A DNA stretch of 64,000 nucleotides, from NCBI GenBank assembly GCA_036784855.1, contig JAZDSV010000014.1:124001-188000 (forward strand), written 5' to 3'. How positions within the stretch are numbered: the first letter of the stretch is position 1; each line of letters begins with the position of its first letter. Shown here piece by piece: positions 21,393-34,060 of the stretch. The position numbers and the translations under genes are program-made. The notes below the pieces were generated by a model. It was not told the DNA's origin, made no database searches, and was given only the letters and a program-made list of their open reading frames with translations. The DNA is from Aphelidium insulamus. Taxonomy: Eukaryota > Aphelidiomycota > Aphelidea > Aphelidiaceae.

Positions 21393-23079
21393 TTACTGAA
21401 AGTTAAGCTTGAGCCTTTCAGCGACGTCGTCAAAGCCCATGTATGACAACAGCTGGAATAGGCGCTGATTGTGAAACCGAAAAAAGGTGTGCAGCCGCTC
21501 TCGAACGTCGTCAGGTATCTCGGAGATGTATTCGCGGGCGTGATGCTTCCAGTCAATTACCTTTTCGTTGGCATGAGCGACATCAGCGCCGACAAATTCG
21601 AGGAACTGCCGCATATGCTGTACTGGTTTACTTTCAAACTCTTCCGATGACCTATTGTTTTAGTAATAGGCGAGAGTAATTTAGGACCAACTAACCAAAT
21701 CATGAATGACTGCGCGGGGTACTGCAATACCCAGCGTGCCAACTGATCGACGTAGATACTACGCAGAATCATCGAGTGATCTTCCAGCCGAATCCACAGC
21801 CGTGCCATTGTGAGTTGCCGATAGCGAAAACACTGCTCCAACCCCTGAATATAGGCCCTCATGTTTGCAATGGGATTTTCGGAGAAATCCGGCGGTGAAG
21901 CTACGGAAACTGCGGCATAGCAGGGCTCAAGTTCACTCAACTCACGATCCACAAGTCGTCGTAACCCTGCACGCCAATTTTCTGTAAGCACTTCGATTGT
22001 AGTGTTTGGAATGTGTTTGTAGCAATCCGGTGACTTCCAAGCACCCTGACCGCACATTTGCTCCTGCCACTTCATGTTGTATGCGCTGACTATTCTTGCT
22101 ATGGGATCTAGAAATGTATTGAGCACGTACAACTTCAACAGGTTATCAAATGAACTTACTGCGCAACATGACGACGAGTTTAACATCTGGCAACGATTCA
22201 TGAGCTCGTTCGGCTGCATAAGGATGGATCAGATAGTTTGGGGACGCTTCAGCACGGATGAATTCGTCGCCGCTCGAGTCATACTTCAAATCACACTGAT
22301 GAACAGGGTCCTCTTGATTGCTGCCAGGAAATGAGCGCAGGTACTCTGTAAAATTCTGCCCCTGCTCAATGTTCTTGTTGAAGTAGTCGAGTTCCTTGCG
22401 TCCTTGAGGCACGAGAACATTGGCATGGAACCAGAGTTTGAGATAGACGTGCCTGCATTATGCGCATTGTTAATCCACATTGTCTAAACAGCTCACAATG
22501 ACATTACCAGCTGGTAGTACCACCCTTCTGAGCACCGATAACAAGAGCTTTTGGTAGACACGGATTAGGGGATAAACGGTGTAAAGTGCTCTTGGCAGAT
22601 ACATTGTCCAGTGTGACATCTTGAACCGTTGCAACCTTGTCGTTCTGCAACACCAACTGGTTCGAGCCGCCATCATCCAGATAGTCGTCAAGATCATCCT
22701 CCACTGGCTTGGCGATAAAGGATGAACGCAGGCGAAAAAGAGGAAGCTGTCGATTGCTCTTGGTGCGGAACATGACATGCTGATCCCCCGACGGCGAATC
22801 ACTGGGCGCTCGCAACAGATAAGACCCTGGCAATTGATGCGGCTTTGCATTGTGAAGCTGTGACGAGTCGATCCCATGCTTCATGCGATGTTGTAACAAG
22901 TAGTGATAGCTGCTGGTGTGCGATTTTCGGTACAGCTGGAACGGTTCGTCGGCGACGGCGGCAAGTTGTTGGAACGACGTGGTCACATACAAGCCATAGT
23001 AGAGGCATACGGAGCAGAACAGCGAGCCGAACGTGACCGACACATAAACGGCATATATCGACATCCGATTAGACCGCAT
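21393..23079 (-). CDS. Type II membrane sulfotransferase
   Basis: Four exons can be traced, starting with MRSNRMSIYAVYV at 23079. A signal anchor lies at about residues 5-30. The PAPS 5'-phosphosulfate loop is ALVIGAQKGGTTSWH. The 3'-phosphate site is RNPIARIVSAYNMKW. SPNYLIHP and VVMLR also fit carbohydrate/heparan-type sulfotransferases. A stem of about 130 mostly polar residues separates the anchor from the catalytic domain. The reaction would be sulfonate transfer from PAPS to a glycan in the Golgi; the acceptor cannot be told. The C-terminal helix region ends FDDVAERLKLNFQ. Confidence 0.82.
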
Positions 23080-23569
23080 GATGCTGACTGCTGACGGCCT
23101 GTTCTGGCTGAAGCTGACAAGAAGTCGATGGCGGCGGAGTGGCGGCTGCAGTGGATGAGTGATGCGGACAATGCCCCCGCTCCCTGACACAACGCGATTA
23201 GAAAAAATAACAACATATCATAATGACTCGATGACGCGCACGCGACGCGCGACGTGTTCGCGTTGCGTCAACCTTACTTTCTAGGCACGCTGCATGTGTA
23301 TTTAAATACGTGTTGTGCCGCTATGCACTGTTATAATCGCACGGCAATAGACAGTGGCAGTCACGCTGTGATGAAAGCCGAACGAAAAAACAATATTTTA
23401 ACTGTGCGCACAATGTGCGCTGTCACAGCCACGCATGAAGTCCTCGCTACTCGGCTGCCGCGTCACAATGGGCGCACAATAAAGGGCGTCGCTGCGGCGT
23501 GTGCCCGCGGTTCCCGCTTGCTTGCCTCTATCTCATCAACGCGTGTCTCTCTGTGCATAGCTGTCTGCA
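23080..23569. other. Divergent promoter region
   Basis: Shared 5' interval of the sulfotransferase (minus) and HAM1-like gene (plus). It includes a CpG-rich cgcgacgcgcgacg stretch near 23240. The reading frame that spans it continues into the HAM1-like exon, but it starts without a good context and looks fortuitous. Confidence 0.5.
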
Positions 23570-25656
23570 ATGTCCACACCCACTCCTGTCCGCTTGTCTG
23601 TGCAACAGCTGCCCGGAGGCCCGGCAATTGCAGAGCTTGGTCGCGCCAAAGTACCGGAACCAGTAACGCCAGAGACACAGGCACTTGCCGAGGCCAGCAG
23701 TGCCGCGGGAGAGCTGCAGCGTGGCAGCTCCGCACCCATCAGTGCCGAACAAGCATCGTCGCAGATGCCGCCAATGGACGCAGCCGTGGTGTCGGCCATG
23801 AACTGCCTGGCGGAGACGACACAGCGCATCGTCGCGGACAAGGCCGCCGAAGACCAGGTGCGGCAGATGATTCGCACGCGCAACAAGCCCGCGACCTCAT
23901 CCAGCGCCACTATCAACGCGTCAAGGCTGCTGGCGGGGTGCAGCTGGAGCATGGGATGCGTCTGAGTTGCGCCGCTGCCGAGGACATTGAGACGCGTCTG
24001 GCGCAGGTGAGCGAGTTTGTGGCGTGTTTCCTGGAGTCTAGCGAGTTCCGACGCTGGCTCGGGGATCTGGCCGAGTTGGCTAGAGATCTGGTGCACACTG
24101 TGCTGCCGTCCGGTCGTCGACCCGGTGCCATGCGGCGCGTGCTCGGCATGCTGCACAAACCGTCATCCGCCGTCGCACTGCACCGCAATCAAGAGGAGCC
24201 GGCGGTGGCAGAGTTGGAACGCCAGTTGCGACGGCACTTTGAGAAGCTGCAGCGCAACACGCGGTTCCGTGACGCCTTCCTGTGCCTGCAGGACAATGCC
24301 CGGCAACTCGGAGGCATAATCGCAGAGCCGCAGCCAGACGACGCGGAGGACGAGGCGCGCCGCCATCTGAACAGTGTGTACAGCTATGCGCACAAGGCCA
24401 TCGAGCAGTTTGCCGGCGGCTACTCTGGCGAGAAGCTGTGCGATGCCTTGCGCCAGTTGCTGCTGCACCGTGTCACCGATGGCGCGGCATTGGCCAGCTG
24501 GCTGCAGCAAACGACCGATTTCCTCCGCATGGCCTCCACCGACATGGTGTTTCTGGAGTCGTCGGCGACGGCTGCCGAAGCGGCTGGAAGTAAAAAGGCA
24601 GCGAGTACTTCACAACCAGCCGCGGACTTCCAGTCAGTGGTCGAGCAGCTGTTGGACACGTTGCGTCAACATGGCGACTGGGCCGAACTGTTGTACACGG
24701 CACTGGAGGAAATGGACTCTATGCTTGCCGCCATTTCACTTGACCGGCTGCTGCGTGAGCACGCTCCCACTTGGGACGACGGCAAGGTGAAGCTGTTCCT
24801 GGACTCTGCGGGAATGCCGGCGCTGCAGCCTGAAGTATTTTCCAACGTGAACGACTTGTTTGCATTTCTGTGCAAGTTCCTCAAGGACGTGCGCATTGCC
24901 GATATTTCGCTGTCGGATGAAAAGTTTGACCTGCTACTTCAGGCGGTAAAGTGTATTAGGGTACTTGTATAACTCCTACTCAATTCTATAGATCACTCCA
25001 TCCACAAACAGCCTGATTCCGGATCGACTCAAAGTCAAGACCAAGAGCACGTGGAATGCCGAGTGTGGCTTCGAGTCCACTACAGTCATTCTTCGCCTGC
25101 TCAACGTGCATTTTATTGCCAACAATGTGCGCATTCACATCACCGACAGGGCAAAGACACCGAAAATGACTGAGGGTGGCCTGGTGGACCTGTTGACCCC
25201 AGATCGTGGGCTGGAGGTGACGGTGGAGCTGCGCGTGGAACCTACTGCATCCCTGGAGCGTGTGTTTCGAGTGGTGCGTGTCATGGCCCACGTGCACACC
25301 ATGACCGTCAATGTGCATGGCGTGCGCAACGAGTAAGTCATTGTTTATTTAAAATTAAAATTTTAAGATTAAAAGATTAAAATTTTAACGTCATAGACGG
25401 GCGTACTCCATGTTTACGGCGGCGGTGAAGCGACGCATTCGCGAGAATCTGGAACGGCAAGTGAGCGAGCAGATCCAAGCCGAGTTGACACAGTTTGAGC
25501 ATGAGCTTGGCGGTATGAATATTTGTTTAAGGCGTTGATTGTACTTCCATTAATCCCGTATTGTTTGGGGCAGAGCTGAAGCGAGCCGCCGTGCAGAACA
25601 GGGTGGACGCTGTCCAGCAGCTGAGTCACGGCACGATGGCTTCCCTGTCCCTATGA
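23570..25656 (+). CDS. HAM1-like / DUF4449 fungal protein
   Basis: The start is MSTPTPVRLS at 23570. Exons are 23570-23857, 23905-24945, 24992 to about 25331, then two short exons ending at 25656. The intron 23858-23904 (47 nt, gtgcgg...atccag) is needed to pass from AAEDQ to RHYQRVKAAGG. The large middle part is helical (RLAQVSEFVACFLESSEF, LEEMDSMLAAISLD). It leads to a beta-rich section (TVILRLLNVHFIANNVRIHI, VMAHVHTMTVNV) that resembles the HAM1 C-terminal / DUF4449 lipid-transfer-like module, then a coiled tail. These proteins are fungal; a role in lipid or hyphal-membrane biology is suggested for relatives. Family call moderately sure, function not. Confidence 0.65.
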
Positions 25657-25962
25657 TGCGCATTAACAGCATCTGGAGCGGAAGGGAAGAAACAAATGGC
25701 ACATTATTGCGCGTAAGGCACACTGCAATTGAAGAGAAAAAGTAGAGCAAGCATTATTAGCATTATATATATAAGCATTATGTGTTACAAAGCACCTGAA
25801 GCACAGCCGTGTGTAATACAAGCGATGCACCTGATTGGTCGACGGGAAATTGACGAAGTTCTGCAATATCATACCGTGATTGCTGGTTGGATTTCTGGAC
25901 GCTGCTGTATATATACATATATATATCTATCCAATTAGCCGTAAATACATCACCGCGGTAAT
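25657..25962. other. Intergenic region
   Basis: Contains the 3' flank of the HAM1-like gene and the promoter of the membrane-protein gene. A TA-rich patch lies at about 25905-25930. Nothing else was recognised. Confidence 0.5.
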
Positions 25963-27921
25963 ATGAGGCCGATATGCATTTTATTGGCCATGCTGGTTAT
26001 CGCGTGCGCGTCTGTCGGCTGGACAGAAGCGGGAAAGCCTGGTGACAAACGGTCCAAGAAAGGTTTGTTTTCACGTTGTACACATGTGCGTGACTAATGC
26101 GGTATGACTAACGCGTCCGTGCAGGCCAAGTAACATCCGCGCTCTCAGCGGCTACACCTTCATCGCCATCCGCCACAGTCGCCATCCTGTCGTCATCAGT
26201 GGTAGTAAGTGCCGCTGTGGTGCTTCAGACACCCGCGAACAACAAAGGCAATGGCAATAGTGGGACGCGCACTCCGGGCGCACCGGCACTGGAGGTATCT
26301 GCGCCACCCGCGCCAAACACTGCGCCATCCGGGCAGGCTCCTGCGCCACCACCTCTTCCGCCGCCTGCCGCTCCCCCCGCCCGTGAGGAACAGCCTGCGA
26401 GTTCTGTCGCTGGCCCGGTGGCTGAGACGCCGACGCCGCCGCCGCCAACAACGCCAGGCAGCGCGACAACAGTCACGGCACCAGTCCCCTCTCCACCAGC
26501 CGCAACAAGCTCCCCAGCCCCGCCAGCAGCCACCAACCCGCCAGCTGGACCAGCCTCCACAGGAGCGCCAGTTCCGCCGCAACCAACCCCTCCGGCCAGC
26601 CCGCCACCCCCAGCCACCACTGTACCCAGAGATCTGAACGGTGACGGCGTGGTGGATGACTTGGATGTGGACCGCAATAATGACGGCGTACTGGATGACC
26701 CGCGCGACACCAACCACGACGGCGTGGTGGATGGCAAGGACATTCCCGGCGATTATAATGGGGACGGCGTGGTCGACGAGCTGGACGGCGACGTGAACGG
26801 TGACGGAGTCATTGATGCCCGCGATCAAATCGGTGTGCCATCACCGCCATCACCGCCACCACCGACGGTACCCCCGCCACCTCCACCTCCACCGCCTGTC
26901 TCTCCACCGCCACCGCCGACGACAGATCCTGGACCTCCGCCACCTGTAGACCCACCCATGCCCCCGTTTGTTCCACCGCCAGTCCCACCGCCTCGTCCCG
27001 GTAGATCGCCCAACGCCGGTGCTGGATTCGATTTTCCGTTTGTTCCTCCTCCGCCTCCACCGCCATCTGGCGACCTCACGCCAGCACCGCCCACGCCTGA
27101 TCCCGCACCGCGGCCGGGAATATCACCCAATGCCGGTGCCGGTGCGAATGGCGGCATATTTGATCAACAGCAGCAGCAACAAGATGGCGGTGTAATCATT
27201 TCGGTGCCGGTGGGTGGATCGCCGCCACCGTCATCAGGTTCACCGTCCCCTGCCCCGGATGCACCGCCACAAGCGCCCATAATCAGCCGGCAACCAGTGG
27301 TCGGCAGCCAGATCAAGGACGGTATCGGGGGTGTGGTGCAGGATGTCCGGCCCGGTCAGACACAGGGCGGTACGCTGAACAATGCGCGCCCCGCTGACTA
27401 TGACGCCAATGCCGCGGTGGTGATGCCCGAATCCACTGCTCGCGGACAATCGCTGCTGAACATGCTGCCGCAGCTGCCCGACTACAACAAGACGGCAATG
27501 GCAAATCTGCCATCCGGTGCACCGGTGATTATAATGTCGCTGCTGATGTCGTGCGAGCAAGTGTGTCACGTGGACTCGGCCCGCGCCCTCTTTGTGGCGC
27601 AGTTCCAGAGCGATATTGTGGCGGCACTGCATGGTCGTGCACCGTCGCTCACCACGTCGGATGTGCGCGTGCTCAATTTGGCGGACGGCGCCGACTCCAA
27701 GACCATTGTACAGTTCTCGGTGTTCACGTCGGACGGGAGTGTGAGCGCCGTGGCACTGGCCGACGAACTCAGCCAGCAAATGAAGGACCCAAACAGTGTG
27801 CTGCGCAAGGATGGCATTCTCACGCGCGCCTTGGAGCAGGATGTCTTTGGCGTTGACATTGGTACGTTTCTTTGTCTGTTTTTCTTCTTTTCTTGTTTCT
27901 TTTTTTTCTTCTTTTTTTTTT

Positions 27922-27953
<32 letters not shown>

Positions 27954-28653
27954 TTTCTTTCCATTGATTAATATCTGTTTCGCAGTCTCGCCCGTGACAA
28001 ATGACAGTTTGGTGAACAGTGCGCCGCGCATGGCCACAAACACAATTATATTTGTGTCGGTGGCCGTGTATTTGGTGTTGATGGGCGCGGCGATCTATGC
28101 CTACCGCCGATACATCACCCGCGTCAAGGATGATCAGCGACTGGCGAAACAGCGTCAAATTGCCAAGCAGACTTTCTGGCAAAAGAGTATCAAGGTGGAC
28201 GATGATGATGATGGCGATATGGTTGAAGTTGATGGCAGCGGTGTGCCTCTGTTGCCCGGCTCGGCCGCCGAGTGGACCGCCAGTAGGAAGCGGCTGTTAC
28301 AAAGTAGCGGCGGCATCAAGAAACCACACTATGCCGCATCACTGTCGTCCAGTGTGGCGCGCACGGCCGATGGTGCCAGCAGCGTGGTGGCGTACCTGAA
28401 GCGCAGCTCGGCCCAGTTCAGTTCGCGGGTCCAGAGCTTTGTGGCCTCATCGCACAACGACATGGACCTGGAACACCGGTTTGACGACGTGCACGTGGAG
28501 CTGGGTGAGAGTGCCGAGCCCATCATTGACGCCACCGATCAAGATGTGTGGGACGGGTATCTGCGCAGCGAGCTGCAGATGAGCCGCCAGTCTATTCACG
28601 GCAGTAGCGATGCCGGTTCCCGATTTGTCACTCTCAATTCGCGTCCCATCTAA
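25963..28653 (+). CDS. Type I membrane protein with Ca-loop repeats and Pro-rich ectodomain
   Basis: Three exons (25963-26062, 26125-27861 and 27986-28653) give 834 aa. A signal peptide (ILLAMLVIACASVGW) is followed by a long Pro/Ala/Thr-rich, mucin-like stretch. Around residues 180-245 at least five DxNxDGxxD loops appear (DLNGDGVVDD, DRNNDGVLDD, DTNHDGVVDG, DYNGDGVVDE, DVNGDGVIDA), like dockerin or thrombospondin type 3 calcium loops. A second Pro-rich region comes next. A globular membrane-proximal domain (FVAQFQSDIVAALHG, VQFSVFTSDG) is perhaps SEA-like. One TM helix (IIFVSVAVYLVLMGAAIYAY) and a cytoplasmic tail of about 190 aa complete the protein. This looks like a cell-surface sensor or adhesin. 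Intron 2 carries an extreme T/C tract. Confidence 0.72.
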
Positions 28654-28828
28654 TATGGTGAACTCTGTATGTTCTGTCTATCAGTGAATGTAAATAGATT
28701 TTTGCTGGAAGCAACTGTTGTTTAGTATGGTTATGATTCGCTGGAGCAAAGACTTTCATCGCGGATACATAGACTGACAACAGTCAGATGTTACTGTTGA
28801 ATATTATTGCTGATCGTGTTAAAGTTGC

Positions 28829-31800
28829 CTACAGAAGCACCTTGCCCACGTCGATAAGGCGCTTCACACCGACAATCCACTGTGTCCCCTCCGATGCGTG
28901 CGCGGTCAGCAGAGTCTGATGGATGGACGCGGCAGTCGCCCAATCCTTGCTGCCCACAGCTATGTTTACGGTCCGTCAGATGTTTGCGCAAGTGAACCAG
29001 ATCACAGCTTACCATTCGCCAAGAGCAAGAGTTGTGCCACAGCTGCCTGTCCAACCTCTTGGTTGTTCAACCGGTCAAACAAAACATTCAAACGCTTCTC
29101 GGCGTCGTCTAAAAACTTTTTCTGCGCCAACTACGTCCCGTCGGTTAGTTTGTTTAATTGCCAAACAATTACACGTACCGCCGCTATTGGCTTGCACTGG
29201 TTCAGGCACCGGGACAGCGTTTCGAAAATAACCTTTTGCTCCGGCAGGATGTGGCTCCGATCGCCCATGGCTGTCCACATTGTTATCAAAAATTATCATA
29301 GCATTTAGTCCACACGTACGGTGACGGGCCGGCTCGGGCGCTCTCTGTTGCTGCTGCATCGGCTGAGCAGGCTGCGCTGCAGCTGACGGGAACTGACCAG
29401 TGGGTGGACGAGGAGCCGCTTGCGGTATTGCAGTCTGCGGAGGCCCTTGTCCCCCTGCCGGTCCCTGGGCAGCATAGCCGTAGTTTGGTGGAACTCCTTG
29501 CCCTTGCTGTTGATAAGATTGTGGTGCGCCTCCAGGTTGTGCCATATTATTTCCCTGTTGCTGCTGCCCGGGGAATGGCGATGTGATCGGGGCGGCGTGT
29601 TTAACTTGCTTCGGCGCCTTGAACACATCTGCAGGCGGATCATTGAAGCCAGGCATTTTCGCGTACGGCATTTGGGATGGTGGTACCGCGGCAGAGGGCG
29701 ATGTGGGGCCGCTCACACCGCCGACTGCGCCACTGCCAACATTGGTGGTCGACGCAGAGTTGTTGACTCCGAATATTGGTGGCGGCTGCGGCACAAAACG
29801 GGCAGCGCCATACGCTTCATTTTGCTGCGAAGGCGGCTGTGTCTGCGGCGGGGCTGCCTGCTGACCGGCCGCACCATATGGTTGGTACCCACCACCGTAA
29901 GCGGACTGTTGCGGCGCTCCACTTGATCCGTACTGATACTGCGCTTGATACGAATTCTGATAGCCAGTTTGCTGCGGCTGTTGCTGCTGCGGCTGCTGGG
30001 TATTGTAATATGAAGAGGCAGTTGGTGGCGGCGGCGCAGCTTGAGCCTGCTGCTGCGCAGGAGGTGCTCCATAGCCAGTCTGATAAGGTTGTGTAGCTCC
30101 GGCAGAGGCACCATAACCGCCATACTGTGCGTTGCCGTACTGATTTCCATACGAACCATATGTTTGCTGTCCACCAGGCGCCGGCGGCAACTGTTTCATT
30201 GTACCGTTTGTAGTGTCTGCCACCGCAACACTAGACTTGGTTGGTGATGCTTTAGCGGATGGTGGTTCCGCCACGCTAAGCGGTGACGCCACCTGCACCC
30301 GATCAAACGGGAACGCCGGCGCAGTGTCCTTGAACTGTGGCGCCTCTGACCGTGGAATCGCCTCGTAGATTGTGTGCTTGAACACCTTGACGAGGTTTGT
30401 GGGCAGCTTGAATCCGTGCGCCAGATTCATGTACTCCAACGCGGGCACAAGCAGACCCTGATCGACCAACAGGCCGGCATACACCGAGTACTTTGCGTAC
30501 AGCGTGGCCAGTGTAGCGTTGGGCGGCGCCGGTGAATCGTTTGGAGACGGTGCGGGCGGCGCAGAGTAATTGATCACGTTGGAGTAGGCGGCAATCTTTT
30601 CCAGCAGCGACTGCAGCGAGTGCGCAAATTCCTTTGTGGAAAACAGGCTCAGGTGCAGCTTGTCCACCTTTTCTGCGAATGGGAGCAGCCGCGCTTGCTC
30701 CTGCTGCATCCAGATGGTGATCACCTTTTCAAAGTTGGCGGCGCAGATGAAGGCAAACACCGTGCCAGTGAGTAGGTCTTCCTTGCTCGCCTTGTCGGCA
30801 GTCTTGTCCATCTCGGCACGCACCCGCTCGGCCAGCGTGTTGGAGAGCGCGGCGAATTCCTCAGCAGTGGCATAGGTGCAGAGCAGGGCCAGCGTTTCCC
30901 GCCAATTGCGCGCCACATCAATGCACTCGACAATATCGGACAGGTTTTGAGCGGCGATGCTGGATGCGATACGCAGGTACGAGTGCTGCGACTGTTTGCG
31001 CTCAAAGTACTTGGTTTTTGTCCGCTCAAGCAGCTCAGAGCCGCCACACACGGCCAGAACTAGCGCGTCGTCGAAGCGCTCATTTTGCATGCACAGCTGG
31101 ACGGCGCTGTCGTAATCACCAAGTGCCACACAGCGCGTGATCGAATTGTCTACGGAATCCTTGTCCGCGCCGTGATACAGCGAAAACTTTTTACCGGCCA
31201 CCACCGGTGTACCCACGGCACCGTCCACGGGCGGAATGTTGTTGGCCGCCGTTTGCGATGCCAAAAAGTCCAAATCACTGCTGGCGGCATCGTTCGACCC
31301 GCCAAACAGCGCATCAGCAGGAGCAGCATCTTCAGTGGCGGCCTGGCCTTCAGCATCATCGGTGGGCGCCACGACAACATCTTTGACAGTGGTGTCCGGT
31401 GGCGCAACTTGATCCACCTTGCTGGCACTCGCTTTTGCCTTGTCACTGATCTTCAGCTGGTCCAGCTTGGCAGCCAGGGCTTCCTTGCTGAAGCCGAGCA
31501 GTTCGACAATTTTCTCACGCGAATTATTATCAAGCAGTCGCGCAAGAAACTCCCACGTGGTACGCTCGGGGCCAGCCGTGGAAGCAGACACCTTTTCCTG
31601 GCAGAATTTTCCGAATTCCGATTTTTCCACCGCCGTCTCCAGCTTCTTGGCCCGCGAAGCGAATTCCTTGTTGGCGACCACCTGGTACACGGTTACGGGA
31701 TTGCCCGGTTTGGCGTTGGCGTCCTTCTTGGCAGAAAAAGCGCACAGCTTGTTCCCGAACCCGAACGTGGCCCCCACCTGTCGACGAAGCCACTTGGGAG

Positions 31801-33250
31801 GCTGTGCCAGTGTGAAGGCACTGGTTCCTCCCGGGCCCAGGGCAGTCGGCGCAAATGGATCATTGGCCAGCGCACCACTGGGACTCAGAGGAGCCTGTTC
31901 ACCCGCAGACTTGCCCAGAATGGAGTAGACAGACACGTTGCCGTCAAAAGAACTAGTGGACAGCAGATCGGGATGGCGCGGACACCACTGCACGTCAAAC
32001 ACCCAGTTGTCACTGTGCGGGAACTCGCCAATGATCTCGGCCGACTTGGGGTTCCAGCACAGCGTGCGATTGTCTTTGCCGCAACTGAGAAGCAGTCCCG
32101 AATCTTTGGCACACCACGACAACCCCAACACACCCTTGGAGTGGCCTTCTAGTACCTAACACAATGTATTACTGTGTGCAAAATGAAAAGACACACAAAT
32201 GAATACCTTTTCGGGAGCGTGAGCATTGCGAAGGTCCCACACGTAAATGACAGGAGACTGATCGTCATCCGATGCGGTAAGCACTTGTGTGGACTGAAAG
32301 AATGAAAATTTGGTCACAGATTCAAATTTGAAATACTGACCACATCGGGATTCCAGGCGATGGCCGTTACCGGTTTCCGCGTGGGCGCGGTCAGATTAAT
32401 GATCTCTCGACGGGTCTTCAAGTCCCAAATCACCGACAGACCGTTTGTGGAGGCAGAGGCGAGAATGTGCACAATCTGCCTGTTCCACGCCAGACAGCTA
32501 ACATCCTCCAACTTTTGGCTCTTGGCGCCCGGACTGTACGGCTTGTCCGCGTTGTTCAAGTCCCAAATGGAAATCTATTCACACATAAGCGATGATCACT
32601 CATACAGTAAAGAAGTTTATATATAAATGACACATTGGACAAGGTTACCACTAAACCCATGCAATGAGAGTATGCAAGACAATACCTCAGCTGAAGAAGC
32701 ACCGGTGGCAGCAGGTTGCCCTGAAACGGGTTGAAATCCAGCGATCGCACAGCGCCTGAATGTGCCTGCTTGTGGGCGCTGAGAGCGGCTTGCCTGCACA
32801 CGCACACAAACGGTGTGAGACGATGATTATATGTATCGCTGTGCAGCTCACCCTTTGCCGTTCATGAGCGCCTCGCCATTCCAAATGTCCAGCGAGCCGT
32901 CCTCCATGGCTCCGGCAATCAGGCCGTACTGACCCGGGCCGGCACTGGTCCATCCCAGTCGGTTGAATCTGCGTGTGCCACGTGAGCCGCTAGCAGCACG
33001 AACTCTTGAGAGTGGAGTAGTACCGTGCGGTGCAGCTAGCAGAGCCGATCTTGAGCAGACCCTCTGACGGCGACGGTGTGTCGAGGTCCAGAGCAAACAC
33101 CTCCAGCTCGGTGCTGGAGCTGAAGGTGGCGTCCAGTGCACCAGACACACTGGCTGTGGCAAGCAATGGGCACAGCCTGTCCTCATGCTTGTATGAGTGG
33201 GTGGGTGCCCAGGCCGTGGTCGCCGTGCGCTTGATTTCCTTGAGCTTCAT
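28829..33250 (-). CDS. SEC31: Sec31, COPII outer-coat protein
   Basis: A multi-exon gene starting [16 protein letters not shown] at 33250 and ending [13 protein letters not shown] at 28829. WD40 repeats are clear ([84 protein letters not shown]). The alpha-solenoid follows ([18 protein letters not shown]). A long Q/P/Y-rich disordered region comes next, then the C-terminal [16 protein letters not shown] module. Sec31 forms the COPII cage with Sec13 at ER exit sites. Near 32713 the frame slips by one base (NPFQGNLL then ATGASSAE), so either one base is missing in this sequence or the copy is damaged. Confidence 0.93.
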
Positions 33251-33436
33251 GCTGTGGCGGCGCCTGCTTTAATCGCTGTGATGATTAACACTTGATTGTG
33301 GCAGCCAGATTGTATTTTACAGCTGTTATCGTATTGCAACATGTCAAGTGTCCATTAAAATATTCAAAGGGTAAAGTACGGTGTAAATATCATCAGTGTG
33401 CTCGAGTATCTCTCTTAATGGTTTCTGAGGTGAAGG

Positions 33437-34060
33437 CTAGTGGGCATTGGACGGCAGATCGTACTGATGGTAATCAAATGCCATGACGGAGAGGAATGCC
33501 AGCAGCAGCAGATTGTCACCCGGGTAGACCACATTGGTGAGATAGGTCTGTTGCTGAGTCACGCGGCCCCAACTCTGTGGCATGGAATAGTAACGCAGTC
33601 CATCTGCCACATACATCTTCTCATCATTGCTGTTCACGCGGAATATCTGGGCACGAGTACCGCGAAACTTGCCACATACCTCATAGATGACTTGGCCCTG
33701 CTCGTTGTGCGCAAAGTAGGTTGCGCCAACGTTTGCCGGTTTGAGTGACATTACCGGCGAGCCCTCCTGATTGTTTGGCTTGTATATGCCCCAGTGTTTG
33801 GGGAAAGAGCGTTCCATCACGTACAGCACATTGCCTGCCGCATCCGTAATCACTCCCGTGTGGCTAAACATCTTCATCTTGAGGCGCATTCTGGAGGGTG
33901 TCAAATTGCTGGACCAAGCAGCAGTTTTAACATACCTCAATAGCACGTTGCCATCCTGATCATGCATCTCCACCTCGGTCACAGAAAATGACATCCTGGT
34001 GGCGAATGAGCGGATAGCCACCGGCTTGGTGGTGATGTACTGGCTTCCGAACAAATCCAT
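33437..34060 (-). CDS. LURP-one-related / tubby C-terminal-like protein
   Basis: The start is MDLFGSQYITTKPVAI at 34060. About 207 aa if read through, or 192 aa if the 45-nt in-frame GT-AG segment (gtatgtt...ctccag, near 33892-33936) is spliced out. Splicing joins NVLLR to MRLKMKMF and fits the family better. Repeating strands such as VTEVEMHDQDGNVLL, GVITDAAGNVLYVMER and GQVIYEVCGKF match the LOR/tubby-like phospholipid-scramblase barrel. Position of the hydrophobic C-terminal helix (LLLLAFLSVMAF) is also typical. Function in fungi is not established. Confidence 0.72.
   Translation of the reverse strand: MDLFGSQYITTKPVAIRSFATRMSFSVTEVEMHDQDGNVLLRYVKTAAWSSNLTPSRMRLKMKMFSHTGVITDAAGNVLYVMERSFPKHWGIYKPNNQEGSPVMSLKPANVGATYFAHNEQGQVIYEVCGKFRGTRAQIFRVNSNDEKMYVADGLRYYSMPQSWGRVTQQQTYLTNVVYPGDNLLLLAFLSVMAFDYHQYDLPSNAH

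Noticed and set aside
23254-23569. Upstream extension of the HAM1-like reading frame
   Set aside because: The extension has Cys/Arg-rich random-looking sequence and does not use the frame of MSTPTPVRLS, which a 47-nt intron joins properly.
27862-27985. Poly-Phe/Leu extension at the end of the Ca-loop protein frame
   Set aside because: This is the T/C-rich tract of an intron with clear gtacgt and cgcag borders, not coding sequence.
31085-32152. 355-codon open frame antisense to Sec31
   Set aside because: It is a shadow of a well-conserved Sec31 exon.
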